Made by a program: the position numbers and the translations under genes. 64,000 bases of DNA from Selenomonas sp. GACV-9 (GTDB lineage: Bacteria; Bacillota; Negativicutes; Selenomonadales; Selenomonadaceae). Positions 51,238-60,400 of the stretch are shown here, piece by piece. A model generated the notes under the pieces. The model made no database searches and was not told where the DNA came from. It saw nothing but the letters and a program-made list of their open reading frames with translations. Within the stretch, counting starts at the first letter, position 1; each line of letters opens with the position of its first letter. The DNA lies in contig FPAX01000002.1 in NCBI GenBank assembly GCA_900116485.1, forward strand, positions 1 through 64,000, written 5' to 3'.

Positions 51238-52605
51238 ATGGAAGCCTTGCTCTTATCCCGATGGCAATTTGCCATCACGACAACGTATCACTTTCTGTTC
51301 GTCCCGATTACCTTAGGGCTGTCGATTTTCGTCGCCCTGCTCGAAACCTGCTATGTCCGCACGAAACACCCGGCCTGGAAAGCCACCTGCCGTAAGCTCG
51401 TCCGCTTTTTCGGCACGATTTTCCTGATCAATTTCGCCATGGGCGTCGTCACCGGTATCGTGCAGGAATTCCACTTCGGCATGAACTGGTCCGAGTATTC
51501 GCGGTTCATGGGCGACATCTTCGGCGCGCCGCTGGCTCTTGAGGCACTGACGGCCTTCTTCCTCGAGTCGACATTCCTCGGCATCTGGGTATTCGGCTGG
51601 GATAAGCTGTCCGAGAAACTTCACTGCGCCTGCATCTGGCTCGTCGCCATCGGCAGCAATATCTCGGCATTCTGGATTCTTGTCGCCAACAGTTTCATGC
51701 AGCATCCCGTCGGCTTTGCCATCGAAAATGGCCGTGCCGTCATGACCGACTTCTTCGCACTGCTCACGAACCATTATGTCATCGGCGAGTATTCCCATGC
51801 TCTGTTTGCTGGCATTTCCACCGGTGGTTTTGTCGTGCTAGCGGTCTCGGCCTGGAAGGTGCTCTATGATGAAACTTCACGCCAGGCCTTCACCCAGACG
51901 CTCAAGGCCGGTGCCATCTATATGATCATCGGCATCCTCGGTGTCATGGGCAGCGGCCACATGCACACGCAGTATCTTGCCGAGGCCAATCCGATGAAGC
52001 TTTCTTCGATGGAAGCCCTCTGGGAAACGGAGAATCCCGCACCGTTTGCCATTATGGCCGACATCAACATGGAAAAGAATCGCAACGACAGCGAACTGGC
52101 TGTCCCCGGCGTCTTCTCTTTCATGCTCTACAATAAGCCAGAAGGCGAGGTAAAGGGCATCAACGCCCTGCAGAAAGAATACCAGACGAAGTACGGCCCT
52201 GGAGACTATCGCCCTGACGTGCCAGCCCTGTTCTGGAGTTTCCGCATCATGGTAGCAGCCGGCGGCTTTATGCTGATGCTTGCGCTGGCCATTGGTTTCC
52301 TCGCCAAGATGGATCGCGTCATGGCCTTCCCGCTACTGCTCAAATCACTGCCCTTCCTGCTGCCGGTTCCCTTCCTAGCGAACTCAGCCGGCTGGTTCAT
52401 CGCTGAGGCCGGACGCCAGCCTTGGATTGTCGTTGGCCTGCAGAAAACCGCCGACGCCGTGTCGCCAAACCTCACTGCCGGATCTGTCTGGCTGACCATG
52501 ATCGGCTTTACGGCCATCTATCTACTGCTGGCCATTGCCGCACTCTACATCGCACTACGTCATATCCGCACGACCTCGATTCCCGTTGAAGGGAGGGATT
52601 CATGA
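51238..52605 (+). CDS. cydA: Cytochrome bd oxidase subunit I (CydA)
   Basis: CydA is the heme-bearing subunit of the bd quinol oxidase, which reduces oxygen to water with high affinity. The 455-residue protein has about nine transmembrane segments. The N-terminal ligand His18 (TYHFLFVPITLG) for heme b595 and His near 187 (EYSHALFAGISTGGF) for heme b558 are present, with SGHMHTQYLAEANPMKLSSMEAL and a short Q-loop. The C-terminal Met ligand region is GRQPWIVVGLQKT. The ATG follows AAAGGAGG. It starts the cydABDC operon; in a strict anaerobe it probably removes oxygen. Confidence 0.96.
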   Translation: MEALLLSRWQFAITTTYHFLFVPITLGLSIFVALLETCYVRTKHPAWKATCRKLVRFFGTIFLINFAMGVVTGIVQEFHFGMNWSEYSRFMGDIFGAPLALEALTAFFLESTFLGIWVFGWDKLSEKLHCACIWLVAIGSNISAFWILVANSFMQHPVGFAIENGRAVMTDFFALLTNHYVIGEYSHALFAGISTGGFVVLAVSAWKVLYDETSRQAFTQTLKAGAIYMIIGILGVMGSGHMHTQYLAEANPMKLSSMEALWETENPAPFAIMADINMEKNRNDSELAVPGVFSFMLYNKPEGEVKGINALQKEYQTKYGPGDYRPDVPALFWSFRIMVAAGGFMLMLALAIGFLAKMDRVMAFPLLLKSLPFLLPVPFLANSAGWFIAEAGRQPWIVVGLQKTADAVSPNLTAGSVWLTMIGFTAIYLLLAIAALYIALRHIRTTSIPVEGRDS

Positions 52606-53618
52606 TGGAACTCAATGTAATCTGGTTTGTGCTCATCGTCGTCCTGTTCACAGGCTTTTTCCTGCTCGAGGGTTTTGATTATGGTGTCGGCACGCTGCTG
52701 CCCTTCATGAGCCCCCACGACAACGAACGCACACAGGTACTGCGCACGATTGCGCCAGTCTGGGATGGCAACGAAGTCTGGATGATTACGGCTGGCGGCG
52801 CATTATTCGCAGCCTTCCCCCATGTCTATGCCACGATGTTCTCGACCTTCTACCTCGCCTTGTTCCTGATGCTCGTGGCTCTTATCCTGCGCGGCGTGGC
52901 CTTCGAGCTGCGCGGCCGTCACGAGTCGCCGTGCTGGCGTCATTTCTGGGAAGGTGCTATCTGCTTCGGCAGCGCGATTCCCGCCTTCCTCTGGGGCGTC
53001 GCTGTCACCAACCTCATCCAGGGACTGCCAATCAGCGAGAAGATGATTTACCTCGGCGGGTTCTTTGACCTGTTGACGCCCTACACCATCATCGGCGGTC
53101 TGACCTTCCTATTCGTCTTCACGTTCCATGGTGCCGCCTTCCTGACCCAGCGTCTGGCCAGCCACGGACTGATCCTGCGGGCCAGGACCCTTGCAGCCAA
53201 AGCTGGCGCACTGGCAATCATCGCCTTTGTCTTCTGCCTGGCCCTGACCTTCCTCAATACCGACCTTTTCCACAGTATGCTTGGCGGTCTGTGCCTGCTG
53301 GCTGCTGGTGCCTTCTTCATCGTAGGGTATCTACGCTTGTTCCAGGGGCATTCCCGCACAGCTTTCGTGCTGAGCTCGCTGGCAATTGGTGCCACGACTG
53401 TTGCCTTCTTTGCCGGCCTGTTCCCGCGGCTCATGGTCTCCAGCCTCAATCCTGACTGGTCACTGACCATCACCAACGCCGCCTCGACTCAATACACACT
53501 GTCAATCATGACCATCGCAGCCGCCTGCCTGGTGCCGGTCGTCCTGCTCTATCAAGGTTGGACCTACTGGATCTTCCGGCAACGCATCACGCCTGAGGAT
53601 GGTGAAAGCTCCCATTGA
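52602..53618 (+). CDS. cydB: Cytochrome bd oxidase subunit II (CydB)
   Basis: CydB is the structural partner of CydA. The 338-residue protein has about eight transmembrane segments and family signatures LLEGFDYGVGTLLPF near the N-terminus, WDGNEVWMITAGGALFAAFP and FHGAAFLTQRL. Its ATG overlaps the cydA stop codon (ATGA), and the GGGAGGG just upstream lies inside cydA. No CydX was seen in the 38 bases before cydD. Confidence 0.95.
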   Translation: MMELNVIWFVLIVVLFTGFFLLEGFDYGVGTLLPFMSPHDNERTQVLRTIAPVWDGNEVWMITAGGALFAAFPHVYATMFSTFYLALFLMLVALILRGVAFELRGRHESPCWRHFWEGAICFGSAIPAFLWGVAVTNLIQGLPISEKMIYLGGFFDLLTPYTIIGGLTFLFVFTFHGAAFLTQRLASHGLILRARTLAAKAGALAIIAFVFCLALTFLNTDLFHSMLGGLCLLAAGAFFIVGYLRLFQGHSRTAFVLSSLAIGATTVAFFAGLFPRLMVSSLNPDWSLTITNAASTQYTLSIMTIAAACLVPVVLLYQGWTYWIFRQRITPEDGESSH

Positions 53619-53656
53619 TATCTGAAATATCTGACCGGTCAAAAGAGTGAGGTACT

Positions 53657-55300
53657 ATGTCCAAACCATTCATCCAGCATTTCCTAAGCACATATAAAGC
53701 CGCCTTGCTCTGGCTTGCCAGTCTCGAGCTTGTCAGCAGCCTGCTGATCCTTGCCATCGCCTGGCAGTTCACGGGCCTTATCGCCGGGGTAGCCAGCCAA
53801 ACCTTTACGGCCATTTCCGAAACAGCGCCAGTCCTGCTGGCGCTGTTTCTCATGCTCTGCCTGCGCCTGCTGCTGACAGATTGTCAGCGCCGCCGCCTCG
53901 TCCACCTCTCCACCAGCTGGCGGGAACAGTGCCGGCAAAAGATCCATACTGGATTGACAAGTCAATCCCTGGCACCAGCTGACTTGTCAATCCTGGCCGT
54001 CGAAACAATCGATGCGCTGGACAATCTGCTGAGCCAAGGACTGCCTGTGCTCCTCGCGCTGGTGATCCGCACGCCAGTGCTCATCGCCGCAGCCTCTGTG
54101 GCCGATCCGTTTACCGCACTGCTCTTTGCCCTGACCCTGCCCATCGCCCCCTTCCTGCTCTACCTGATTGGCCAGACCACCAAAGCGGCCAGCCAGAGGG
54201 AATGGGCAAAGCTTGAAGAGCTTGCCACAGGCTTTCAGCAAATGCTGCGCAGCATGCTGACCATCAAGCTCTTCGGTCAGGAGCGCACCGCCCGTCATAC
54301 GCTCCATACCCTCAGTCATGACTTTGCCACGGCTGCCCTGCAGGTACTAAAGCTTGCATTTGCCAGCGCCTTTGCCTTGGAACTCATCACGACGCTTTCG
54401 ATTGCCATCATCGCCGTGAGTACTGGCCTGCGCCTGCTTGACGGCACCCACTCCTTCCCTGCCGCCTTTTTCCTGCTGCTGCTAGCCCCGGAATTCTATC
54501 AGCCGCTGCGTCAGGGCGGCATCATCTTTCATGCAGCCATCGAGTCGCTGACCGCCTGGCAGAAACTGAAAGGCTTCGGCCTGACTTGCGAACCTCCAGC
54601 AACAGAAAATGCCCGCCATGAGCAGCTGCAGGTTCCCCCCGCCATCTCCGTGCAGAGACTCAGCTACCACTATCCAGGCACTGCTGCAAAACTTTTCGAA
54701 CAGTACCATGAGGATTTCCCCGCCGTCAAGATTTCCGTCATCACCGGGCCAAGTGGCTGCGGCAAGTCCACCCTGCTGAAACTTCTGGCCGGGCTGCTGT
54801 CCCCCGCTTACGGCACCATCCTGCTCAACGATCAGCCGCTTGCCACAATGGCAGCTGCCAGCCGCCAAAAGCTCATCACCTATGTCCCCCAGCAACCCCA
54901 TATCTACGACGCCAGCCTGAAAGATAATGTCAGTCTGTTCCAGGAGGTGCCCGACGAGCGCGTCCGTCAAGCCCTGCGGCTCGCCTCACTGGAGGACTGG
55001 TTCCTTGCGCTGCCTGATGGCCTCGCCACACCGCTTGGCGATAGCGGCCTGCCGCTGTCACAGGGACAGCGCAATCGTCTTGGTCTTGCCCGTGCCCTGC
55101 TGCAGAACCGCCCGATTGCCCTGCTCGACGAGCCGACAGCTGGCATGGATGAGCAACTGGAGCAGCAGCTCCTTCGCACCTTGACGGCCTTTGCCAAGCG
55201 GCGCACGCTCATCATCATCTCACATCATCCCGCCGTACAGTCCATCGCCGATAAATGCATTACCCTCTCCCCAGCACCCGAACAGGAGGCCACACCATGA
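53657..55300 (+). CDS. cydD: Heterodimeric ABC exporter CydD, cytochrome bd assembly
   Basis: CydDC is an ABC transporter needed to assemble cytochrome bd, reported to export cysteine and glutathione and to carry heme. The 547-residue half-transporter has six transmembrane helices in residues 1-320 and an ATPase domain with Walker A GPSGCGKSTLLKLL near residue 370, the signature LPLSQGQRNRLGLARAL and Walker B ALLDEPTAGMD. It has the CydD-type 'LTKLELASLYWLASL'-like hydrophobic start. It is coupled to cydC by ATGA. Confidence 0.93.
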   Translation: MSKPFIQHFLSTYKAALLWLASLELVSSLLILAIAWQFTGLIAGVASQTFTAISETAPVLLALFLMLCLRLLLTDCQRRRLVHLSTSWREQCRQKIHTGLTSQSLAPADLSILAVETIDALDNLLSQGLPVLLALVIRTPVLIAAASVADPFTALLFALTLPIAPFLLYLIGQTTKAASQREWAKLEELATGFQQMLRSMLTIKLFGQERTARHTLHTLSHDFATAALQVLKLAFASAFALELITTLSIAIIAVSTGLRLLDGTHSFPAAFFLLLLAPEFYQPLRQGGIIFHAAIESLTAWQKLKGFGLTCEPPATENARHEQLQVPPAISVQRLSYHYPGTAAKLFEQYHEDFPAVKISVITGPSGCGKSTLLKLLAGLLSPAYGTILLNDQPLATMAAASRQKLITYVPQQPHIYDASLKDNVSLFQEVPDERVRQALRLASLEDWFLALPDGLATPLGDSGLPLSQGQRNRLGLARALLQNRPIALLDEPTAGMDEQLEQQLLRTLTAFAKRRTLIIISHHPAVQSIADKCITLSPAPEQEATP

Positions 55301-56919
55301 AAAACTGTCTTGCTGCCATAACCCCACTGCTAAAACTCATGGCCCCCTCGGCGCTCCTCCCGGCTGCCCTGGCCGCTCTGGCCTCAGCCCTCTGTGCGCT
55401 CAGCCTTATGGGGGCAGCCGCCTGGCTCATAACCACCGCCGCACTCCAGCCGCCCCTAGCTGCGTTGGCGCTGGGCATCACCATTGTCCGGGCCTGCGGC
55501 ATCGGCCGCGCTGTCTTCCGCTATGCCGACCGCTATTTCTCACACCGGCTGGCCTTTGACAGCTATACCGCCCTGCAGCTAAAACTCTACGATAGCGCAG
55601 CTGCTGTCCTGCCCCTGCGCGAGGGACCTGTTGCCCAAGGCCAATGGCTGCACCGGCTGACAAGCGGCTGCCAGGTGCTGCGCGACTTCTATCTGCGCGC
55701 CCTGCTGCCACCGCTTGTCAGCCTGCTGCTCATCCTGTTGACCACCATCCTGCTGTTTCCCGTGATTGGCCTTATGAGCTGCCTGCTGCCTCTGCTTTTT
55801 CTTGCCCATCTGCTAGTGCCGCTATGGCGCGAATCTGCCCAGCCCTGCGCCAGCCAGCAGGCAGCCCCCGCCTATCGCAGTGCCCTGCTGGACACTGCCG
55901 AAGGCCGCGACGAACTCCAGCTGGCCGGAAGCCTCGCTGCGATAACGATACGCCTGGATGCCCATGCCCAGCGGCTTTGCAGTCAGCAGCGGCAGGATGA
56001 CTCTGCCAGGATAACCAGCGACAATCTGCTGCAGCTGGCCAGTGTGACCGTCCTTATCCTGCTGCTTGCCAGCCTCAGTGGCGCTGCAATCGCCCAGACG
56101 CTTTCCTTTATCGAGCTGGCGGTCTGGCTGCTGATCCTGCTCGCTTTGCAAACGGAACTGCCACCGCTTGCCGCAGCCGCCCGCTCCCTGCGTGAGAGCA
56201 AGACAGCAGCACTGCCCTTATGGGCAGTGCATTCGCCGCTAACAGAACAAAAGACTGCTGCCACGCCTACGGCTGCTACCCCACTGCTTGCCGTCAACCA
56301 GCTGACCTTCGGCTACCACCCAGAAGTTCCCATTTTCAATGGCCTGTCGTTTACGATTACTACTGGCCAGCATACAGCTGTTATCGGCGACAGCGGCAGC
56401 GGCAAGACAACACTGGCCTGCCTGCTGACGGCCTGCTGGCCCCCCGACAGTGGCAGCATCAGTCTTGGCGGACTTGACGCCGGCAAACTCACGCCCACAC
56501 AACAGCGCAGTTTCTTTGCCGCCTGCCTGCAGGGCTGTCAGCTCCCCGCTGGTACGATCCGCTCGCTGTTCTCGCAGTTCATCCCCGGCATTAGCGATGA
56601 TACTATCCAGCACTGCCTGCAGACTGCTCAGCTGACCGCCTTTATCCACCAGCAGCCCCAGGGACTTGATACCGAGCTCACATCCGATGCAACCAATCTC
56701 TCAGGCGGCCAGCGCAGCCGCCTGCTCACGGCCCTATCTCTTGCCCGCCCCGCACCTATCCTGCTGCTCGATGAGCCCACAGCCGGTCTTGACGCAAAAA
56801 CATCGTCCGCACTGCTTACCGCCGTCCTTGACGAACTCGATAAACAGCAGCGAACGCTGCTGGTGATTACCCACGATCCACTGGCCATTGACCGTGTCTC
56901 CCAGGTAATCAGGCTTTGA
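55297..56919 (+). CDS. cydC: Heterodimeric ABC exporter CydC, cytochrome bd assembly
   Basis: CydC is the partner of CydD. The 540-residue half-transporter has six transmembrane helices with the CydC blocks AWLITTAALQPPLAALALG and RACGIGRAVFRYADRYFSHRL, then an ATPase domain with GDSGSGKTTLACLL near residue 365, LSGGQRSRLLTALSLAR and LLLDEPTAGLDAKT. The start is the ATG overlapping the cydD stop (ATGA), preceded by AGGAGG. It ends one base from the convergent transferase gene, with no terminator between. Confidence 0.94.
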   Translation: MKNCLAAITPLLKLMAPSALLPAALAALASALCALSLMGAAAWLITTAALQPPLAALALGITIVRACGIGRAVFRYADRYFSHRLAFDSYTALQLKLYDSAAAVLPLREGPVAQGQWLHRLTSGCQVLRDFYLRALLPPLVSLLLILLTTILLFPVIGLMSCLLPLLFLAHLLVPLWRESAQPCASQQAAPAYRSALLDTAEGRDELQLAGSLAAITIRLDAHAQRLCSQQRQDDSARITSDNLLQLASVTVLILLLASLSGAAIAQTLSFIELAVWLLILLALQTELPPLAAAARSLRESKTAALPLWAVHSPLTEQKTAATPTAATPLLAVNQLTFGYHPEVPIFNGLSFTITTGQHTAVIGDSGSGKTTLACLLTACWPPDSGSISLGGLDAGKLTPTQQRSFFAACLQGCQLPAGTIRSLFSQFIPGISDDTIQHCLQTAQLTAFIHQQPQGLDTELTSDATNLSGGQRSRLLTALSLARPAPILLLDEPTAGLDAKTSSALLTAVLDELDKQQRTLLVITHDPLAIDRVSQVIRL

Positions 56920-58632
56920 TTATTTCGTTTTCATCTCCGCATCATAGTCCCGGCCGCGGACTATTCGCTTGCGGCTGCTGACAAAGGCCGGATTGATGAC
57001 ACTCTTGGCCGGATTGAACTCCGGCGTCCGGATGTCGAGGATATCGAGCAGCGTGTGGATCATATCATCGGTCATATAGGGCCTGTTCACAGCGGCACAG
57101 ATAGCCTGCCACTTCTCGGGATGTTTCTGCTTATAGGCAGGCGATGCCCAGAATACCAGCGGCACCTCGAGCTGCTGCCGGTTAGGGTTCTCCTCCACAT
57201 GACCAGCAAAGCTGCTGCCATTATCGTAGATTGTCTCACCGTGGTCGGGCAGATAGATGACAAGGGCTTCCTTGTCCTGGAACTTGCCGATCAGCGAGCT
57301 CACCACAAAATCATTGTAGAACAGCGCATTCTCATACTGTGCGATTTCCGTGCGCTTTTCCTCAGACAAGTCATTCTGAGGGGCCGGGATATCCTCCTTG
57401 GTAAACTTCGTGAAGATATACGGGAACCGCAGATAGTAGAGGCTATGGGCCCCCATCAGATGCAGCACATAGAAATTCTTTGCCGCCGGCTGCTGCAGCG
57501 CCTCATCCACCAACGGGAACAGCTCCTCGTCCAGCCGCCCCGACTCCTCATGGGACTCGCGCAGCTGCGTATAGCGGCGCACATCGCTACGGCCCGCAAA
57601 GAGCTGCCCCACATTGCCCCAAATCCCCGAGCTCTCCTGATTGGACAGCCAATAAGTACGATACCCAGCAGCCTTCATGACATCGATAAGGTTGTTGTAC
57701 TCGTACCACTCCTTATCCGACTCAGCGTCGTTGAAGGTCATGAGTTCCCGCAGGACAGCCACAGTCGCCCCCTGCGGCGCAATGGCATCCCGGTAGACAG
57801 CAATATCGCCCTTGACGGCAAGCTCATCAAGGTTCGGCGTATTTTCCAGCGGATACCCATAGAGGTGCATGCGCTCGCGGTTTGTCGACTCGCCGAGGAT
57901 AAACACCACATAGGGTACATCGCTGTCATTAGCCGTAATCGTCACATCAGCTGCGGCCTGCTGCCTGAGCTGTTCAAAGGCCTGGATGTTGCGCACCGAA
58001 GTATCGATGGCCCTGCCCACACGCACAGCCGGAATATCCAGGGAATCGTTGACGACAAACGAATGATAATACTGCCAGAGACAGACGCCAGCTATGCCGC
58101 CTGCCAATAGGAACACCGGCACGATGCGGCTGCGCCAATGACGGTTGCCGAGGCTTAGCCGCAGTTCCCAGTCAAGCCGGTATACGGCTGCTGCCAGGCC
58201 AATAGCCACCAGCATGATGAACAGTCCCGTCCAACCCACATACATGCGCAGGAATTCGCTAGCCTCATGGATATTGGTTTGCATCAGCGCCGTGATGATG
58301 CCCGCCCCCACCAATGTCTCATAGTTGTAGATGGAAAAACACTCCAGCGCAGCCAGCACCACCGATATGCCGAGCACCAAGCCCGTGAGCAGCTGCCGCC
58401 CCCGCTTTACTGGCACCCAGCTGATACCTACGACCACCAGTGCCGCCATGGCCAGCAGGAACACGGCATCCACACCGAGGACTGCAAGCTGCCCATCCTT
58501 ATACATATGGATATTCTGCCAAGCTATCGTGAAGAAATTCAAGCAAAACAAGCTCAGGATCGAACCAATCTTCGACTCCACCACCTGCTGCATCCTGGCC
58601 CAGAGCCTGAGGAAAACTGCCTTCAATCGCAC
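56920..58632 (-). CDS. Phosphoethanolamine transferase (EptA/CptA-like)
   Basis: A 570-residue inner-membrane enzyme of the sulfatase fold that transfers phosphoethanolamine from phosphatidylethanolamine to LPS or other glycans. Five transmembrane helices in residues 1-180 precede a periplasmic domain with the nucleophile region FILGESTNRERMHLYGYP (Thr in GEST), MGAHSLYYLRFP and YLPDHGETIYDNG. The start codon is GTG at 58632 with GGAGG eight bases upstream. Target (lipid A or core) is not clear. It supports an outer membrane with LPS in this organism. Confidence 0.9.
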   Translation of the reverse strand: MRLKAVFLRLWARMQQVVESKIGSILSLFCLNFFTIAWQNIHMYKDGQLAVLGVDAVFLLAMAALVVVGISWVPVKRGRQLLTGLVLGISVVLAALECFSIYNYETLVGAGIITALMQTNIHEASEFLRMYVGWTGLFIMLVAIGLAAAVYRLDWELRLSLGNRHWRSRIVPVFLLAGGIAGVCLWQYYHSFVVNDSLDIPAVRVGRAIDTSVRNIQAFEQLRQQAAADVTITANDSDVPYVVFILGESTNRERMHLYGYPLENTPNLDELAVKGDIAVYRDAIAPQGATVAVLRELMTFNDAESDKEWYEYNNLIDVMKAAGYRTYWLSNQESSGIWGNVGQLFAGRSDVRRYTQLRESHEESGRLDEELFPLVDEALQQPAAKNFYVLHLMGAHSLYYLRFPYIFTKFTKEDIPAPQNDLSEEKRTEIAQYENALFYNDFVVSSLIGKFQDKEALVIYLPDHGETIYDNGSSFAGHVEENPNRQQLEVPLVFWASPAYKQKHPEKWQAICAAVNRPYMTDDMIHTLLDILDIRTPEFNPAKSVINPAFVSSRKRIVRGRDYDAEMKTK

Positions 58633-58668
58633 AAAAAGACCTCCTGTCCTGTCAAATCACAGGATTCA

Positions 58669-58692
58669 TGATATAATGGTATCATTATATCA
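58669..58692. promoter_or_regulatory. Palindrome with overlapping divergent -10 boxes
   Basis: A perfect inverted repeat TGATATAATG-GTAT-CATTATATCA places a TATAAT on each strand. The plus-strand box has CTGTCA 17 bases upstream and fits a promoter for the helical-repeat gene; the minus-strand box faces the transferase gene but lacks a good -35. A regulator binding here could control both. Confidence 0.55.
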
Positions 58693-58711
58693 CGTTCCAG
58701 GAGGTTTTTTC

Positions 58712-59416
58712 ATGACACAAGATGAATTTCATAAATTGGTGCACGTCGTAATGGATTCCCCGGCCAAACCGCCCGAGTCGCTGTTCATGGGCGGCATGGA
58801 CAGCTGGCAGGCCCGCGCGCGGCTCGCGCATTTCCTCGCCATGCAGGGCATCGATAAGACCGATGAGGCCCTCGAACTCTTCCACAGCGTCGTCGAGGCT
58901 GAGCCTGACGAGGAAAAATCCGAAGAGGTCGAGGAGAAGGTATATGCGCTGCAGCGTCTCAGTTCGCTTGAAAAGGAGCTTGGCCAGAACGACGAGTCCT
59001 TGAACCATATCAATCAAGCCATCGAGCTTGCCGAAGGCACGGACTTCCTCTACAAATACATCCTGCGCGGCGAACTCTGGGCTGACCGCTGGAACCTCAT
59101 GCACAAGATGGGCATGACCAGCGAGGCCGAAAGTGAGGCCGATGAGCGCATCGCCGCCTACAAGGACATCCCCGTCGAGCACAACAGCTATCTCTACTAT
59201 GGCTACCGCTTCAAGGCCCAACTCTCGGCCGAACGCGGTGTAACACTAGTCGCCAAGGACTACATGCACATGGCCATCCACAGCATGGAAATCCCGGCCG
59301 AATACGAGGCTGGCCTCGAAAAAGCTTTCGCAGCCACCCACGATAACGCCTCATGGATCCTCAGCGAAGTGGACAAAGCCACGCCTAATCCAGAAAAATT
59401 GCACTGGGATATCTGA
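58712..59416 (+). CDS. Acidic helical-repeat (TPR-like) protein of unknown function
   Basis: A 234-residue soluble protein with no recognised family. It is rich in Glu and Asp, and almost wholly helical by appearance, with repeated helix pairs that resemble tetratricopeptide units (for instance LAHFLAMQGIDKTDEALELFHSVVEAEPDEEK and LSSLEKELGQNDESLNHINQAIELAEG). No signal peptide or membrane segment is seen. The start MTQDEFHK follows CCAGGAGG. It is divergent from the transferase gene and convergent with tadA, sharing a terminator that overlaps tadA. A scaffold or binding role is only a guess. Confidence 0.7.
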   Translation: MTQDEFHKLVHVVMDSPAKPPESLFMGGMDSWQARARLAHFLAMQGIDKTDEALELFHSVVEAEPDEEKSEEVEEKVYALQRLSSLEKELGQNDESLNHINQAIELAEGTDFLYKYILRGELWADRWNLMHKMGMTSEAESEADERIAAYKDIPVEHNSYLYYGYRFKAQLSAERGVTLVAKDYMHMAIHSMEIPAEYEAGLEKAFAATHDNASWILSEVDKATPNPEKLHWDI

Positions 59417-59424
59417 TAACCCTT

Positions 59425-59481
59425 TACCTCATCCGTCAGACTTCGTCTGCCACCTTCCCCATAGGGGAAGGCTTTTTTTTT
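59425..59481 (+). repeat. Double-hairpin element, likely dispersed repeat, used as a terminator
   Basis: The segment has two hairpins: CAGAC-TTC-GTCTG and CCTTCCCC-ATA-GGGGAAGG, the second followed by a run of nine T on the plus strand. It terminates the helical-repeat gene. Its composition matches a dispersed intergenic repeat I recall from Firmicute genomes; I cannot search for other copies. It overlaps the last 15 codons of tadA. Confidence 0.6.
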
Positions 59482-59951
59482 GCAGCCTTTTGCTGCTCCC
59501 GGCGCATCTTGAAGAACCGCTTCATGATATCGGCGCATTCCTGCTGCAATATCCCCGCTGTAATCTCCGGGCGATGATTGAGTGTCGGATTACCTGGGAT
59601 ATTGAATACTGACTCGCAGGCACCGGCCTTGGCATCCGTACTGCCATAGACCACACGGTCAACACGGCTCATGACGATAGCCCCGGCACACATCGGGCAC
59701 GGCTCGATCGTCACATAGAGGGTAAGCCCTGACAGGCGCCAGCGCCCCAGATCCTTGCAGGCCTGCTGGATGGCAATGAGCTCGGCATGGGCCGTCGCAT
59801 CATGCCAGTTCTCCCGCATATTATGCCCACGCGCCACAACAGCGCCATCCTCATCCACAAGGACAGCGCCAATGGGCACCTCTTCTTTGTCATAGGCCTT
59901 CTGCGCTTCCGCCAGTGCCAGCCTCATATACTTCTCGTCATCCAGCGTCAT
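59436..59951 (-). CDS. tadA: tRNA adenosine deaminase TadA
   Basis: TadA deaminates A34 of tRNA-Arg to inosine. The 171-residue protein has the zinc motif HAELIAI near residue 54, PCPMCAGAIVMSRVDRVVYG (PCxxC) near residue 85 and a C-terminal IMKRFFKMRREQ. The family ends near there; the last 13 or so residues (KKPSPMGKVADEV) are encoded by the double-hairpin repeat. Its start overlaps the preceding small gene by 14 bases. Confidence 0.94.
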   Translation of the reverse strand: MTLDDEKYMRLALAEAQKAYDKEEVPIGAVLVDEDGAVVARGHNMRENWHDATAHAELIAIQQACKDLGRWRLSGLTLYVTIEPCPMCAGAIVMSRVDRVVYGSTDAKAGACESVFNIPGNPTLNHRPEITAGILQQECADIMKRFFKMRREQQKAAKKKPSPMGKVADEV

Positions 59952-60225
59952 GGATCTTCCCTTCTACCTTGCTGAGGTCCACGCCTCCGCGATAGAACAA
60001 CGACTGGGTAGGCCGGGCCGAAATCTCCAAACGGTAAGCATTCGGCGCGCCGGGCCCTGCCTCGTTCTCTGGCCGTGTATCCTTGGCCAGCTCGCGGTCG
60101 AGCACGTCAGCAAACTGTTTCTTTTTCTTTGGATCGTCCTCATAGCCTTCCTTGCGCTCAAAGAACTTGCCAATGCCTGAATCGATTCCCTTGAGACGGG
60201 ATACTCTTTCAATGCGGTCTACCAT
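59938..60225 (-). CDS. Small protein of unknown function
   Basis: A 95-residue basic protein without a recognised family. It has no membrane segment. The middle is charged (KFFERKEGYEDDPKKKKQFADVLDRELAKD) and the end is GGVDLSKVEGKIHDAG. The start MVDRIERV follows GGGAGG. The stop overlaps the tadA start by 14 bases, so it is co-translated with tadA. A strong promoter lies upstream. Confidence 0.65.
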   Translation of the reverse strand: MVDRIERVSRLKGIDSGIGKFFERKEGYEDDPKKKKQFADVLDRELAKDTRPENEAGPGAPNAYRLEISARPTQSLFYRGGVDLSKVEGKIHDAG

Positions 60226-60259
60226 ATCAACCACCTCCCTGGTGATGGCAGCGGTTATT

Positions 60260-60288
60260 ATCATACCTTACATAGTTTATATCGTCAA
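60260..60288 (-). promoter_or_regulatory. Promoter of the small gene and tadA
   Basis: On the minus strand TTGACG, 17 bases, TATGAT. Both hexamers match consensus at five of six positions. It lies about 35 bases upstream of the start. Confidence 0.75.
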
Positions 60289-60340
60289 ATATCCAGCAAA
60301 CATTAAGCATTTTGCCGATATTTTACAAGATTTTATGAAA

Positions 60341-60373
60341 ATAGGGGCATGTGCCAACCGCACATGCCCCTAT
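60341..60373 (-). terminator. Terminator of the malate dehydrogenase gene
   Basis: A perfect 13-bp stem ATAGGGGCATGTG / CACATGCCCCTAT with a 7-base loop, followed by TTTTC on the minus strand. Confidence 0.85.
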
Positions 60374-60400
60374 CTCTATTGATCCAGTTTCATCGCTGGA

